Below are positions 1 through 10,202 of a stretch of 64,000 nucleotides of DNA, piece by piece. This DNA comes from Pyropia yezoensis (Eukaryota > Rhodophyta > Bangiophyceae > Bangiales > Bangiaceae), in NCBI GenBank assembly GCA_009829735.1, contig CM020618.1:39361030-39425029 (forward strand), given 5' to 3'. A program made the translations under genes and the position numbers. Within the stretch, counting starts at the first letter, position 1, and each line of letters opens with the position of its first letter. The notes below the pieces were generated by a model, which saw only the letters and a program-made list of their open reading frames with translations, was not told the origin of the DNA and made no database searches.

Positions 1-1327
1 GATAGATCTGTAGCATGGGTGGCAAAATGCATGCGTTTTTTCAGTCGCCTTTGATTGAAGCATGCTTTAATTAGCGACATTTTTAATTAATCACCGATGT
101 GTCATGTTTTGTACCTTTTTTTGATTGTGTACTAAATACATGAGAAATTGTGCGCCACCCACAATGCCCCACCAAGAATAAGCGTGGTTGGGCGCCATCC
201 AAGCAGACGCAGCACAACGTTAGAGCACCAGTGACGTCCTCTTTGAGCGTCTTCCACCCCTCCTCCTTCCCAACGAGCCACGAGAATGGCTTCGGGGGCA
301 TACCGTTTTCGATAGTCGGGCCGGCTGGCAGCACTCGTGACGGTTTTACCACAGAGTGCGGCGGGGTCTTCTTCCGGCGCCGGTGCACCTTACGCGCTGG
401 GGGCTGAACCTGACATGACCGCGGCCGTCGACGAGGCGGCGCCTCGGCGCACCGCCGCGTCTTGGTATGCGAGCGCGACGCCCATGGCGCCCACGACAGC
501 AAAGCAGGACAGGGCCACCCCGAGCTATCCCGGCACCCAGGTCAGGGCCGTGGCGACGGCGCGAGCCACTACGAGTGGGAGGGGAACAACCACCATCGCG
601 AGCGTCCGCAGGGCTGCCGTTTGTGGCCGCCGCCGCAGCCGCCACCGAGTCGGCGTCGGTCGACGCGGTGGTGGTCGCGGCTGGCGTGGCATCGGCTTCT
701 ACAGGCCATCCACCGACGGCGCTCCCACCACCACCATCCCCACCATCGGCGCCCGCCGCGACCGCGTCAGCGTCGGTGGCAAGGAGGGCGAGGCTGGCCG
801 CTTCCACGGTCCCCCCCCTCCCCACCACCGCGACCGTCGCGGGCGACACCGCCGACGGCGCCACCACCAGCGCCGCCAGCGCAGCCGCCCCCGCCCCCGA
901 CGTCGCCTCGTGCCACCGGGCGATGGTGGCCAGGGCGGCCGGCCACCAGTGTAGTGCAGCGAGCGACGATGGTGTTGCGAATCGTCGCGGCAGTGGTGTG
1001 TACTCGGCAGCTTTAAATTCCAACAATAGAGTACTCACTTACAAGGTTTTTGGTATACTTACTGCCGATAAATGCTGTACAATTAACGCAACGCTCGGTT
1101 CCGGGGTTTGATTAATCTATGCTTTAATCTGTGCTGTAATTAAAAATAAAAATGCATACATGAAACTCGTGACAACCATGATCTGTGGTGGACCAGGGCA
1201 GTGAACGTGTAAAGGGAGCAACGGTAACTACCGTCACATATGAACAAGCCGTAGAAAATAAGAATGCTGTCGTCACCCGCCACATATCATTTCAGAGTTA
1301 GTACCACCGCTGGATCGGGCTCCTCGA
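1..1327. other. Unassigned stretch, GC-rich core
   Basis: The outer parts (about 1-150 and 1010-1327) are AT-richer; the core from about 330 to 1010 is very GC-rich and open in several frames at once, so open frames mean little here. The minus-strand frame 346-1038 is alanine-rich. Another minus-strand frame (about 390-640) contains strongly hydrophobic stretches, such as LGVALSCFAVVGAMGVALA, that could be membrane helices. No known domain, start context or splice structure could be fixed. A degraded or intron-containing membrane-protein gene on the minus strand is possible but weakly supported. Confidence 0.25.
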
Positions 1328-1882
1328 CAGGGTTAATATATTTCATAAATCTTGCTCAAGGGTGTATATTATACGTGTAAATTTAGAAACAATCAAACCA
1401 TAACTGTTGTCTCTCATTTAAAATATTTTGTGCCACGGGTCGGCCATGTGGTAGATGTGTACTATATTCGACCCCGTGACTCCCCCCAGCGACTGCGAAG
1501 CAAGCATCACACGCAAAGAGTACATTCTTGTCGGCAGACTCTATCGCGTAGCAGCTCGCTATTATGCCAATGATTGTGCCCTCTCTCGACTCCCCTACCG
1601 TGATGGCGAACTCTCCACGATGCATGAACACACATCCTGGACGGGGTCGTTCTCCTGTCCTCATCCCGGCTGCGGCCTGGCATGGTCGACGTTGTTCGTG
1701 CTCACCTGGTCGCGTGGTTTCTGCCGACACGCCATAAATTTTGAGCCGTGAAACAGCAGTGGTTTTGACCAAACATGTGAGAACTGTTCGATAGTTTTGG
1801 CACCCGGCAAAATTCGGGGCTTTATGATTGATACGGCTCTGGCCGTTGTGATGATTCATTGATAGTTTCATGGTTTATCTTT
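1328..1882 (+). repeat. Dispersed AT-rich repeat, copy A
   Basis: This stretch aligns with 38853-39602 in the same orientation. Both begin at CAGGGTTRATATATTTC and end near CATGGTTTATCT. Copy A lacks about 190 bp that copy B carries (39041-39241). Shared blocks include an AT-rich 5' part and a GC-richer middle with the words GGCGAACTCTCCACGATGC and TGGCATGGTCGACGTTGTTC. No terminal inverted repeat or target duplication was found, so the family is unknown; a degraded non-autonomous element or solo LTR is possible. Confidence 0.75.
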
Positions 1883-3341
1883 GAGATTGAACTATCAACC
1901 TCTCATCCGTGCTCCGCGAGGGCAAGCTATGTAACGAGATCGGTATTTTTCCGAAAAGCATAGAATCTGAAGAACATTTTCCAGTGTAAAACGTTTTTGA
2001 CACTTTTGCTTACTTTAGAGAACGGAACAAAAGTGCAGACGTTCTAGAGAAAAGACGGGGCTACTTGATATAATTATATGACACGGCGGCTTCGGAGGGT
2101 AGAGTCAACGTACTGATCTGTCTTTAGCGCGCGCGCCAGCGAGCGTGAGTCACAGGAGCGGCGCAAGCTCGGTCATTTGGCGCCCATCCTGGTGCAGACC
2201 CACGCGCCCCTAGCGACAATCACCTGATGTGGAGCAGTCCGAAAACAAGCAAGACGTCCCACGAGCACAGTGGAGGCCCGTACTACCTACCCAGTCAACG
2301 CCATGAGTTTGTACAGGGTAACTACCTCCTGCTGACGGTGATGCAGGGCATGCCGTTTAAAAGATCTCTGCCCTGTCGGTGGTCTTGATCTGGCTCCAGC
2401 TCACTAAGGCGAAGGGAGAGATCGCGAAGCGGCCGCCACGCCCAGTGCGATCGGGGATGGTGGGGCCCTTGCTGGGGTCGGTGGCACCACGGGGGCCGTC
2501 CTGGGCCTGCCAAGATCCTTGTGAGCCGCCAGCCCGGTGGCTGGTTGTGGAGGGGGGGGTGAGGCAGCTGAGGTCTCCCCTGTCGTCGTTGGTGGTTTAG
2601 CTGATGCTGGCGGACGTGGCGACCAAGACGGCGACGGCGATGCGCAGATGCCAGGTCACTCGAAAGTCCCTGATAATTGCTGACCTGTTGCAGTCGGGTT
2701 CCGAAGCAGGCGGCTTTAGAACGCGCCTTTTCAAAGCAGGCTATCGCGGCTCGGGCAAGCTCAAGAAAAATTTAAATTCTATCGTCACCCGCCACATATG
2801 TAGTAGAGCTCGCTACATGTTTTTGTGGTGTGCTGTGGAGGGGACTTCGCGTGCCGCTGGTACCCTTGCGTCGCCGCGGCTGGCCAGTTGCCACCCACGC
2901 CGCTGCCGTGTGTGTACGGCGCGCTGTCAGCGCCCTCCCCCGCCTGCCCCGTGCACCCCTACCCGTTTGTGTCGCCTGGCTACTGCCTCAAGACACCGTA
3001 CCGCGGGCGGTGGGTCGCTGCTGGCACGTCACTTTGTGGGGCAGGCAGCGCCCACAATGTCTCCCGGTGGCATCGGCCCCCGCTGGCACCTTCCCCAGGC
3101 GCCGATGGTGAGCCGGCTATCCGCAGCGGCAACAGGGATTGGGGCGTTACTGACTGCAGGAGGCCACAGGCGGGGGGCGGGCGGGGCGGACGGACTGCCG
3201 CTGCGATCAGGACCGTCAGGGAGGGGTGCAAGGCGGTTGCCGCGGGGTGGCTCGAGTGGAATAAGGTGGGGTTGACACGCATACTGAGGCGGCCGTTGAC
3301 GAGAGTGATAAGATTCGCAGCAAGAGCGTGAGATCAGGGCA
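1883..3341. other. Unassigned stretch before the ankyrin gene
   Basis: Plus-strand frames of 168-223 codons at about 2604-3331 have no recognisable domain and overlap one another. The 17-bp string CGTCACCCGCCACATAT at about 2785 also occurs near 1272, but nothing else is shared around it. An upstream exon or 5' leader of the ankyrin gene could lie here, but I cannot define one. Confidence 0.3.
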
Positions 3342-3862
3342 ATGTCAATGTCAATGGACGCCACGCCCCTTCACAATGCTGCGACATGCGGTGATGCAGA
3401 ACGGGAAGCGGTGCTTCTGGCGGCGGATGCGACCGTGTACGCGACCGACGCAAAAGGCCCTACGCCTTTGCACTGTGCGGCCTGCAGCGGTTACGGGGCG
3501 GTGGTGGCAGCGCTGCTTGGCGCGGGCGCGGCTGCGTGCTTGACCGACCAAGAGAGCCATGGGCCGTTCCAAGATGCGGCCTATAAAGGTCACGCGACAG
3601 TGGTGGCAGTACTGCTGACAGTTGGGGCGGCCGCGTACACGACCGACGGAGACAGCGGTACGCCGCTGTGCGACCCGGCTTGGAGCGGTCACACGGCGGT
3701 GGCGGCCGTTCTGTTGGCTGCGCGAACTTGAACGCAGTCAGGATCGACGGCGTTACGCCGTTGCACGATGCGGTCGTCAATGGTCACAAGGCGGTAGTGG
3801 CGGCGCTGCCGGACGCGGGCGCATCCACGGACGCGCCCGGGACCGCTGCCACCGGCGCATTC
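3342..3862 (+). pseudogene. Ankyrin-repeat protein gene, interrupted by LTR DNA
   Basis: Starting at an ATG in a short ATGTCA repeat, the reading gives consecutive ankyrin repeats of about 33 residues, each with the TPLH-like opening and a hydrophobic VVAALL-type helix: TPLHNAA, TPLHCAA, GPFQDAA, TPLCDPA and TPLHDAV. Repeat four changes frame near 3725, since CANLNAVRIDGVTPLHDA reads in the next frame, so there is either a small indel or a sequencing slip. The open frame then runs directly into a partial chromovirus LTR at 3863. No continuation was found beyond the retroelement array at 17254, so the gene looks truncated. Ankyrin repeats bind proteins; no partner can be inferred. Confidence 0.75.
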
Positions 3863-3998
3863 TGTAAGTATTTCCCCCCTAATCCCATGCCTAATACCTA
3901 ATAGATAAAATGTGGAACCTCTCCTTACAGATCCTGCCAAACCAACTCATGGCAACATGGATCAACTCCTTGTATTGTGGGGCACGACGCGGTGTACC
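3863..3998 (+). repeat. Partial chromovirus LTR (first 136 bp)
   Basis: This is a diverged copy of the first 136 bp of the full LTR that starts at 3999, in the same orientation and directly abutting it. It begins TGTAAGTATTTCCCCCC and stops at GCGGTGTACC. It shows several differences from the full LTR and so appears older than the array behind it. It may be the remnant of an earlier copy into which, or next to which, the array came to lie. No matching 5-bp target duplication was found at the far end (17254). Confidence 0.85.
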
Positions 3999-4845
3999 TG
4001 TAAGGATTTCCCCCCTAATCCCATGCCTAATACTTAAGGGATAATATCTGGGACCTCTCCTTACAGATCCTGCCGAATCAACTCCTGGCAACATGGATCA
4101 ACTCCTTGTATTGTGGGGCATGACGCGGTGTACCTTCCAGACGCAAGATGAGTCAGCCGCTGTCTCACGGTGTCTGCCGGCCGCACGACAGCAGCCATCG
4201 ACAGCCCATCATGGCCTGTCGAAAGGCGCCACCGTCAGCACCCATGACGAGCCACATCTGCCACAGCTGGCGAGTCCGTTAAAATGTCCTCGCTGCAGCA
4301 TTGCAGCGATGTGACTGGCTAGCCGGCTGGCCGATTCGGCCGACTCGATCGAATCGTGCTTACACGCCTCTCGGACCTTCGGGCCGACTGGCGTCTGGAG
4401 CCGGCTGGGGCGGCGCCCTAGGCGCCGCACGCCGGACCCCTTCGTTTGGGGCAAACTGGGGCTGCACTCCTTTAGTGCGCACGCCCGCCCATGCTTTGTT
4501 CTGAGTGCCATGCTTTGTTTTTGGGCCGTTTTGTGCCTACCGGTGGAGCGACGGGGAAACGCATGCTTTGGGGCACCTCGGGTGCCCCTACGCGAGTATA
4601 TAGTGCGTGAGTGTCGGCGCCACCGGGGGAGACCGGAAGGGCAACCACAGACACAGACCAAAGACGACCTTCACCCTTTGAACCCTCTCGATCACCACCG
4701 ACGTCGCGCCGTCCTCTTCCCCAGACCCACCACCGTCACCACCTCCATCCTCTTCCCCGCACCCTGTCGCTCTATTGGCTGGCACGGGTCGCTGACACCA
4801 TCACGAGTACGTTGAGGGCTGCCCAAGTGTGGGTGGTTCCTCACA
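3999..4845 (+). repeat. Chromovirus LTR 1
   Basis: The 847-bp LTR has TG...CA ends (TGTAAGG...CCTCACA). It contains a TATATA box at 4597-4602 about 30 bp before a likely transcription start, and strong dyads at about 4408 (GGCGCCCTAGGCGCC) and 4571 (GGGGCACC...GGTGCCCC). Its first 68 nt look like a small intron: donor GTAAGG, a CTAATAC branch-like word and acceptor CTCCTTACAG at about 4066. Confidence 0.93.
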
Positions 4846-4847
4846 TG

Positions 4848-4862
4848 TGGTAGCTTCAGGTA
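4848..4862 (+). other. Primer binding site of chromovirus copy 1
   Basis: Two bases after the LTR end lies TGGTAGCTTCAGGTA, a TGG-initial stretch in the position where Ty3/gypsy elements pair with a tRNA 3' CCA end. The TGGTA start resembles initiator-Met sites, but the tRNA was not identified. Confidence 0.55.
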
Positions 4863-5084
4863 GTTTGGCTTTTCTACCTGGCGGTGACTTGCGATTCCGT
4901 TTTTGATTTGGCTCTCCCTGCGATTGTGCAGTCGTGTTGCCCCCTACGTTCGGCTTGCCACGGGCATTGTAATACGAACGTAGCGGGTTCCACGAATCAC
5001 ACCGAACGAACAATTTCCTGACACAACCCTTGTGGTTTTTTTTTCACGGAATTTTTCTTTTGGTCAACCGATTGTTGAATCCCA

Positions 5085-5465
5085 GTGAGATCCACATCAG
5101 ATTCGGAATACTCTTCCTCAGCACTGGCGGCCGGCCCGACATCCTCGGCGGCCTCGGCGCGCGATACCGGGTCCACGTCCCGTGGCACCCCCCCGGTACG
5201 CACACCCTCGACGATCCGCGCACCCCCGACGGTACGCGCACCCCCGACGACCCGTGGCGCCTTCACGGCCCACGGTCCGTCGGCACGCGGCCCCCCGTCG
5301 GCACGCGGCCCCCCGTCGGCACGCGGCTTCCCGCAGGCACACGCCCGCCCGAACACCCTTCGCCGTTGCGAACCCTGCGGTCGCGAATTTGAGTCGGTGG
5401 AACATTTCGAGCGGCACACACGTGGCAAGGATCATCACCGCACGCTGGCGCGCCGCACCGATTGA
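5085..5465 (+). CDS. U1-type zinc-finger reading frame in the chromovirus leader, copy 1
   Basis: A 126-residue frame lies between the LTR and gag on the same strand. Its N-terminal two thirds is Ser/Pro/Arg/Ala-rich with short GPPSAR repeats. Its C-terminal part holds a C2H2 finger of the U1/JAZ type, C-x2-C with EPCGREFESVEHF, then H and GKDHH spacing (about residues 93-118), a class that binds RNA or dsRNA. The frame has no ATG; it opens just after a good acceptor-like CAG at 5082-5084, so use would need splicing from an upstream exon or a non-AUG start. Such a frame is not a standard part of chromoviruses. Expression is not demonstrated. Confidence 0.5.
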   Translation: MRSTSDSEYSSSALAAGPTSSAASARDTGSTSRGTPPVRTPSTIRAPPTVRAPPTTRGAFTAHGPSARGPPSARGPPSARGFPQAHARPNTLRRCEPCGREFESVEHFERHTRGKDHHRTLARRTD

Positions 5466-5807
5466 CACCTGTTGACACGCCCCTGGATCTGGCCTAGGAG
5501 CCCGATTTTCCCCCATCCCCCCGCTTGGAAATCCGACACGACCCGACTCGGGCCTGTGCACGGACGCTTCTGAATAATCCGTTTGTGTGATTTCAACCGA
5601 ATTTCTTGTGCTTCTCGAAGTAGTGCTGTACATCATTTGGAACGTTGCAGCAACTAGCGCAGCACTTATCCAAATCGTGTACACCACTACTGCTGCAGAC
5701 AAACTCCTATCCCACATCTCCGAGATCTTCCTTGGGGTCCTCCCCAAGCAAGTCTTGTGAAATCTGGGTTGTAAGTTTGTTTGCCTCGGACTTGAACCCA
5801 AGACACC

Positions 5808-6677
5808 ATGGATGCACCAATCCCAGGGGGTGTCAACCCGGCCAATCCGGGCTCGGGCTCGAACGCACCGACCATGGAAGCCTGGACCCAGCTTACCGCG
5901 TTTGTCGCGCAAATGAGCGAACAACTCGAGGCTCATAAGATGGAACTAGCGGACGCTAAGCAGCAACTGTCCGAAGCCAAGGCCAGGGCCACTACTAGTG
6001 GCATGAAATCCGCGAGGCCGAACAAACCCGTGGCTTTCTCCGGTAAACCTGGGACGGTTGAAGCGTGGTGCTCGCATATGGATTTCAATGTGCGACTGAG
6101 TGACCCCGACGATGCGTGCAGTATTGCTTGCACCTTCCTCGACGGCGAAGCGTTCGACTGGTGGAAGGTCTACAGTCAGACTACAGCTGTCCCGAACTGG
6201 GAATCCTTCCGTTCTGCTCTAATTCGCCGCTTCAGTCCACTGAACAAGACACAAGCGGCACGAGACAAGCTGCACTCGTGGCGCCAAATCAAAGACGTCG
6301 GAACGTTCAACAGGACGTTTCTGAGCGTCCTCTTGGACATCCCTGACATCACGGAAGCCGAGAAGATTGACCGCTACACCCGAGGCTTGAAGCGGGACAT
6401 CTGGCAGGCTCTTTGTCTCAAGACCTACTCGGATCTTGAATCTGTCAAGACTGACGCTCTGCGCGTGGAGGCTGCCAAGGCTGGTGCCTCGACGCACCTC
6501 GGCGGCACATCTGCGAGGCCATCCACGACGGGTGTCATTCCCATGGAAATCTCCAGCATCAAAGTCGAGAATCTCACGCCTGAAGAGCGTCAGCGCTACA
6601 TGCGTGAAGGCCTCTGCCTCCGCTGCCGTGAGAAAGGACATATGGCCAAGGACTGCCCAAAAGGCCAGCGGAACTGA
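5808..6677 (+). CDS. gag: Chromovirus Gag, copy 1
   Basis: The 289-residue Gag starts at ATG in CAAGACACCATGGATG. The central part matches the Ty3/gypsy capsid (retrotransposon gag) domain with FDWWKVYSQ and NWESFRSALIRRFSP motifs at about residues 105-145. The C-terminus has one CCHC zinc knuckle (CLRCREKGHMAKDC, about residues 270-283) for nucleic-acid binding. It forms the particle shell that packages element RNA. Pol follows in a different frame with overlap, an arrangement the family handles by ribosomal frameshifting. The frame looks whole. Confidence 0.92.
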   Translation: MDAPIPGGVNPANPGSGSNAPTMEAWTQLTAFVAQMSEQLEAHKMELADAKQQLSEAKARATTSGMKSARPNKPVAFSGKPGTVEAWCSHMDFNVRLSDPDDACSIACTFLDGEAFDWWKVYSQTTAVPNWESFRSALIRRFSPLNKTQAARDKLHSWRQIKDVGTFNRTFLSVLLDIPDITEAEKIDRYTRGLKRDIWQALCLKTYSDLESVKTDALRVEAAKAGASTHLGGTSARPSTTGVIPMEISSIKVENLTPEERQRYMREGLCLRCREKGHMAKDCPKGQRN

Positions 6678-6700
6678 AGCAGCAACCGTCATCAAAACCG

Positions 6701-9700
6701 GTGCCAGACGCTTCTTCGGTTCCTGAAAACATGTCGTCACCATTTGAAGGCCCGCGTCTCGGGCTTCTGCTTTCTACTGCCTCTGTCAATGGACATCTTG
6801 TTAAGGTGCTGTTTGACGACGGATCTCCCATTAACGTCGTATCAAGGCGCCTCGTGAATGCCCTGAATGTGACCACGAAAGAAACGGACTTCGCGGCTAA
6901 CATGCCCGATGGTCGCTCCCACGTCCTCGCAGAGACCATTGAACCCTTAGAGATTCACATCGGCCCATACCAAGAACGTCTTCGGTTTGCTGTATGCGAC
7001 CTAAGTGCGTACGACATCATCCTCGGAAAGAAATGGCGTGACGACAAGGACGCCAAAATCAACAACAAGAAGAACAAGATCTCCTTCAAGTTTAACCAAA
7101 AGAACATCTCCATCACTGCCTCCCTCAAGAAACCTCATGGCCTGATTAGTAGGCAACGCCTCGCCAAGGACCTTATTCAAAAAGTTCCTGTCTTCGCCAT
7201 TTACCTGCAATCCGAAGATCCTTCCAGCACCTTTGACATCAATGCGATCAAAATGGGAGAAGCTGAAGACAAGAATGACGTCCGAGAGATTCTCAACGAG
7301 TACGCCGACGTCTTCCCGGAAGAGCTTCCCGATGGACTTCCTCCTGAACGCAGTCACAAGTTTAGCGTCAAGCTTACGGAGGACGCTCAACCACGTCGCA
7401 GTGGCATTTATCGCCTATCTGAATGGGAACTCGATGAACTCAAGACACAACTTGCAACCCTCATACGAAAGGGGTTCATCCAACCAAGTGCCTCACCGTG
7501 GGGCTCTTCTGTACTCTTTGCCGCAAAGAAGGACGGTGGCTGGCGAATGTGCATCGATTATCGAGCATTGAACAAAGCCACTATCAAGAACGCATATCCC
7601 TTACCAAGAATTGACGACATCTTCGACCAACTGCGAAAGGCCAAGTACTTCACGAAGATCGACCTCCGATCAGGTTACCACCAGATCCGGCTTGACCCTG
7701 ATACTATCCCACTGACGGCGTTCCGAACAAAACACGGGTTCTACGAATTTACTGTGCTACCCTTTGGGCTAACAAATGCCCCCGCGGTCTTCATGAACCT
7801 AATGAATGACGTCTTCCGACCCTATCTCTACGAGTTTATCTGCGTCTACCTCGACGACATCCTGGTCTACAGTGAAGCTTACGAAGATCATCTAAAGCAC
7901 CTAAGGCAAGCCCTGGACAAGCTGCGAGAGCATAAGCTCTACGCCAAACTCAGCAAATGCCAATTTGCGCGAACAACTGTGGACTATCTCGGCCATGTCA
8001 TTTCCAACGAAGGCTTCTCTATGGAGGACTACAAGGTCCAAGCCATTCGATCATGGGCAACGCCACAGAGCAAAAAAGATGTGCAATCTTTCCTCGGCAT
8101 GGTCAACTTCTATCGTCAATTTATTAAGGGAATGGCATCCGTGGCTGCACCCCTCACAAGGCTTACTGGAAACGTCGACTTCGAATGGAACTCTGACGCC
8201 CAGAAGGCTTTTGAGCAACTACAAACCCTGACGACAAGTGCACCAGTACTGAGGCCATTCAACAAGAGGTACCCAATCTTCGTCTCCACAGATGCCAGTG
8301 GGTATGCTGTTGGCGCTGTCCTTGAACAAGATGACGGAAAAGGACGACGCCCAGTGGCCTACTTCTCATTGACGCTGAACATCCACGAACAGCGCTACAG
8401 TATCCGTGAGCGCGAACTGCTCGCAGTTGTACAAGCCATTCGACACTGGCGCTGCTACCTCCATGGAAGGTCGTTCGAGGTGCACACCGACCATGAGTCC
8501 CTAAGGTACTTGAAAACCCAAGAGAAGCTCAACGACCGCCAAGTCAAGTGGCTAGAGCTGTTGGAGCAATTCGATTTCAAGAACATCCCCATCAAGGGCA
8601 CTTCCAACCCCGTAGCTGATGCTCTTTCAAGGCAACCACAAGACGCCCCCGATAAGCACGCTCCCAATCAAGATCTCCTTAGTCGCGTGCTAACCAAGAC
8701 CATCGAAAGCCTACCCAAGAAAACTGAAATCAACAACCTCATGACCATAAGCCAAAGTGATCAAGACCTTGCCACCCTAGACCAAGAGTACAACGCGGAT
8801 CCCGAGTTTGCCGACCTAGTCAAAGACCCGGTATCTCCCTACCGGCTTCACATGGGGTTGTTGAAACGAGGTGACCGTACGTGCATCCCCGTTGGTACTC
8901 TACGCCAAAGACTACTCCATGACTACCACGACATCCCAAGCCAAGGACATATGGGAGTTAAGAAAACCACCAACGCTATTGCTTCCAAATACTACTGGAA
9001 GACAATACGGAAGGACATCCAAAGATACGTACAATCATGTGATTTGTGCCAGCGGAACAAAGCTGGCACCCATTCACCTCTGGGTCACCTCAAACCACTA
9101 GATCCACCGAACCAACGATGGGCAAGTGTCTCCATGGACTTTATCACCCCTCTTCCACTGACCCAAAGGGGCCACAATGGCATTTACGTCATTGTGGACA
9201 GACTGTCGAAGATGATTCGACTAGCACCAATGAAGCCCGACTGTACTGCACCAGTCGTAGCGCAACTCTACCATGATCACGTCTACCGTCATCACGGTCT
9301 ACCATCCGACGTCGTCTGCGACCGAGACCGTATCTTCTTCTCCAACTTCTGGCAGTCGCTCACCGAAATTCTCAAGGTCAAGATCAAGGCATCTTCAGCC
9401 TATCATCCCCAGACGGACGGACAAACCGAGATCATGAACAAGAAGATTGAACAAATCCTGCGAAACTTCGTGAACCATCATCAGGGTGATTGGGACCTCT
9501 TCCTTGTTGCTGCAGAAGTAGCTTACAACCGGTCACCCAATGCGGTCACGACGTACTCCCCATTCTTCCTGAACTACGGCTTTGAACCAAGGACAGTACC
9601 TGTCGACATCGTCGAGAGCAAGGAATCGAAACTACCAGCAGTCTCAGATTGGCTAAGCAGTCTGCAAAAAGCTCAGGAGACTGCCATTACCGCTATCAAG

Positions 9701-10192
9701 AAGGCCAATGAGACGCGCTCGGCGTACGCTAACCGTCGACGCCGACCATGTACGATCGCTGTCGACGACCTCGTGCTCCTGAGCACCAAGAACCTTATGC
9801 CGGACGCCTTCCAGGGCGCTCGCAAGTTGATGCCCAAGTTTTCGGGACCATACCGAGTCACTGAAATCATCAATGATGTTACGTTCCGTCTGGATCTGCC
9901 TCAAGCAGTCCTTGATCGAAAGGTGCACAACGCCTTTCACGCCAGTCTACTCAAGCCGTACAACGCTGATCCGTATGGTCGACTTCCTCCCGCTCCAGCT
10001 CCGGTAGCATTTCCGGACGGATCGGTCGAGTACGAAGTGGACTCCATTATTCGGTCACGAAAACGCCGTGGACGACTGCAGTACCTGGTCAAGTGGAAAG
10101 GCTGCGATGTCAGTGAGAACACCTGGCTAACCACGCAAGACCTCGACAACGCACCTGAGGTTCTCGACGCCTTCCTTCGACGCACGTCCTAA
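6701..10192 (+). CDS. pol: Chromovirus Pol (PR-RT-RH-IN-chromodomain), copy 1
   Basis: One open frame of about 1163 residues. Aspartic protease motif FDDGSP lies at about residue 38. Reverse transcriptase carries FTKIDLRSGYHQIRL and the catalytic YLDDIL at about 383. RNase H begins near 525 (DASGYAVGAVL). Integrase has its HHCC finger at about 745-790 and core motifs MDFI and AYHPQTDGQTE. A chromodomain ends the protein (YLVKWKGCDVSENTW, about 1110-1163); chromodomains of this class guide integration to particular chromatin marks. It is translated as a Gag fusion by frameshifting in this family. It looks whole. Confidence 0.94.
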   Translation: MPDASSVPENMSSPFEGPRLGLLLSTASVNGHLVKVLFDDGSPINVVSRRLVNALNVTTKETDFAANMPDGRSHVLAETIEPLEIHIGPYQERLRFAVCDLSAYDIILGKKWRDDKDAKINNKKNKISFKFNQKNISITASLKKPHGLISRQRLAKDLIQKVPVFAIYLQSEDPSSTFDINAIKMGEAEDKNDVREILNEYADVFPEELPDGLPPERSHKFSVKLTEDAQPRRSGIYRLSEWELDELKTQLATLIRKGFIQPSASPWGSSVLFAAKKDGGWRMCIDYRALNKATIKNAYPLPRIDDIFDQLRKAKYFTKIDLRSGYHQIRLDPDTIPLTAFRTKHGFYEFTVLPFGLTNAPAVFMNLMNDVFRPYLYEFICVYLDDILVYSEAYEDHLKHLRQALDKLREHKLYAKLSKCQFARTTVDYLGHVISNEGFSMEDYKVQAIRSWATPQSKKDVQSFLGMVNFYRQFIKGMASVAAPLTRLTGNVDFEWNSDAQKAFEQLQTLTTSAPVLRPFNKRYPIFVSTDASGYAVGAVLEQDDGKGRRPVAYFSLTLNIHEQRYSIRERELLAVVQAIRHWRCYLHGRSFEVHTDHESLRYLKTQEKLNDRQVKWLELLEQFDFKNIPIKGTSNPVADALSRQPQDAPDKHAPNQDLLSRVLTKTIESLPKKTEINNLMTISQSDQDLATLDQEYNADPEFADLVKDPVSPYRLHMGLLKRGDRTCIPVGTLRQRLLHDYHDIPSQGHMGVKKTTNAIASKYYWKTIRKDIQRYVQSCDLCQRNKAGTHSPLGHLKPLDPPNQRWASVSMDFITPLPLTQRGHNGIYVIVDRLSKMIRLAPMKPDCTAPVVAQLYHDHVYRHHGLPSDVVCDRDRIFFSNFWQSLTEILKVKIKASSAYHPQTDGQTEIMNKKIEQILRNFVNHHQGDWDLFLVAAEVAYNRSPNAVTTYSPFFLNYGFEPRTVPVDIVESKESKLPAVSDWLSSLQKAQETAITAIKKANETRSAYANRRRRPCTIAVDDLVLLSTKNLMPDAFQGARKLMPKFSGPYRVTEIINDVTFRLDLPQAVLDRKVHNAFHASLLKPYNADPYGRLPPAPAPVAFPDGSVEYEVDSIIRSRKRRGRLQYLVKWKGCDVSENTWLTTQDLDNAPEVLDAFLRRTS

Positions 10193-10202
10193 GGGGGGGA
10201 GG
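10191..10202 (+). other. Polypurine tract of chromovirus copy 1
   Basis: AAGGGGGGGAGG directly precedes the TGTAAGG start of LTR 2 and overlaps the end of pol; it is the expected plus-strand priming site. Confidence 0.85.

Noticed and set aside
346-1038. Overlapping long frames on both strands in the first kilobase
   Set aside because: Pure alanine/arginine-rich GC translation in up to five frames; no domain, start or splice evidence.
4209-4661. 150-codon minus-strand frame inside the chromovirus LTR (also at 10413 and 16617)
   Set aside because: Lies in LTR control sequence, shows no domain, and repeats only because the LTR repeats.
5118-5936. 272-codon minus-strand frame across the chromovirus leader
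   Set aside because: Antisense shadow of the zinc-finger frame and gag start; Arg/Gly repeats simply mirror the plus-strand Pro/Ala repeats. Its copy at 11322-12140 is the same shadow.
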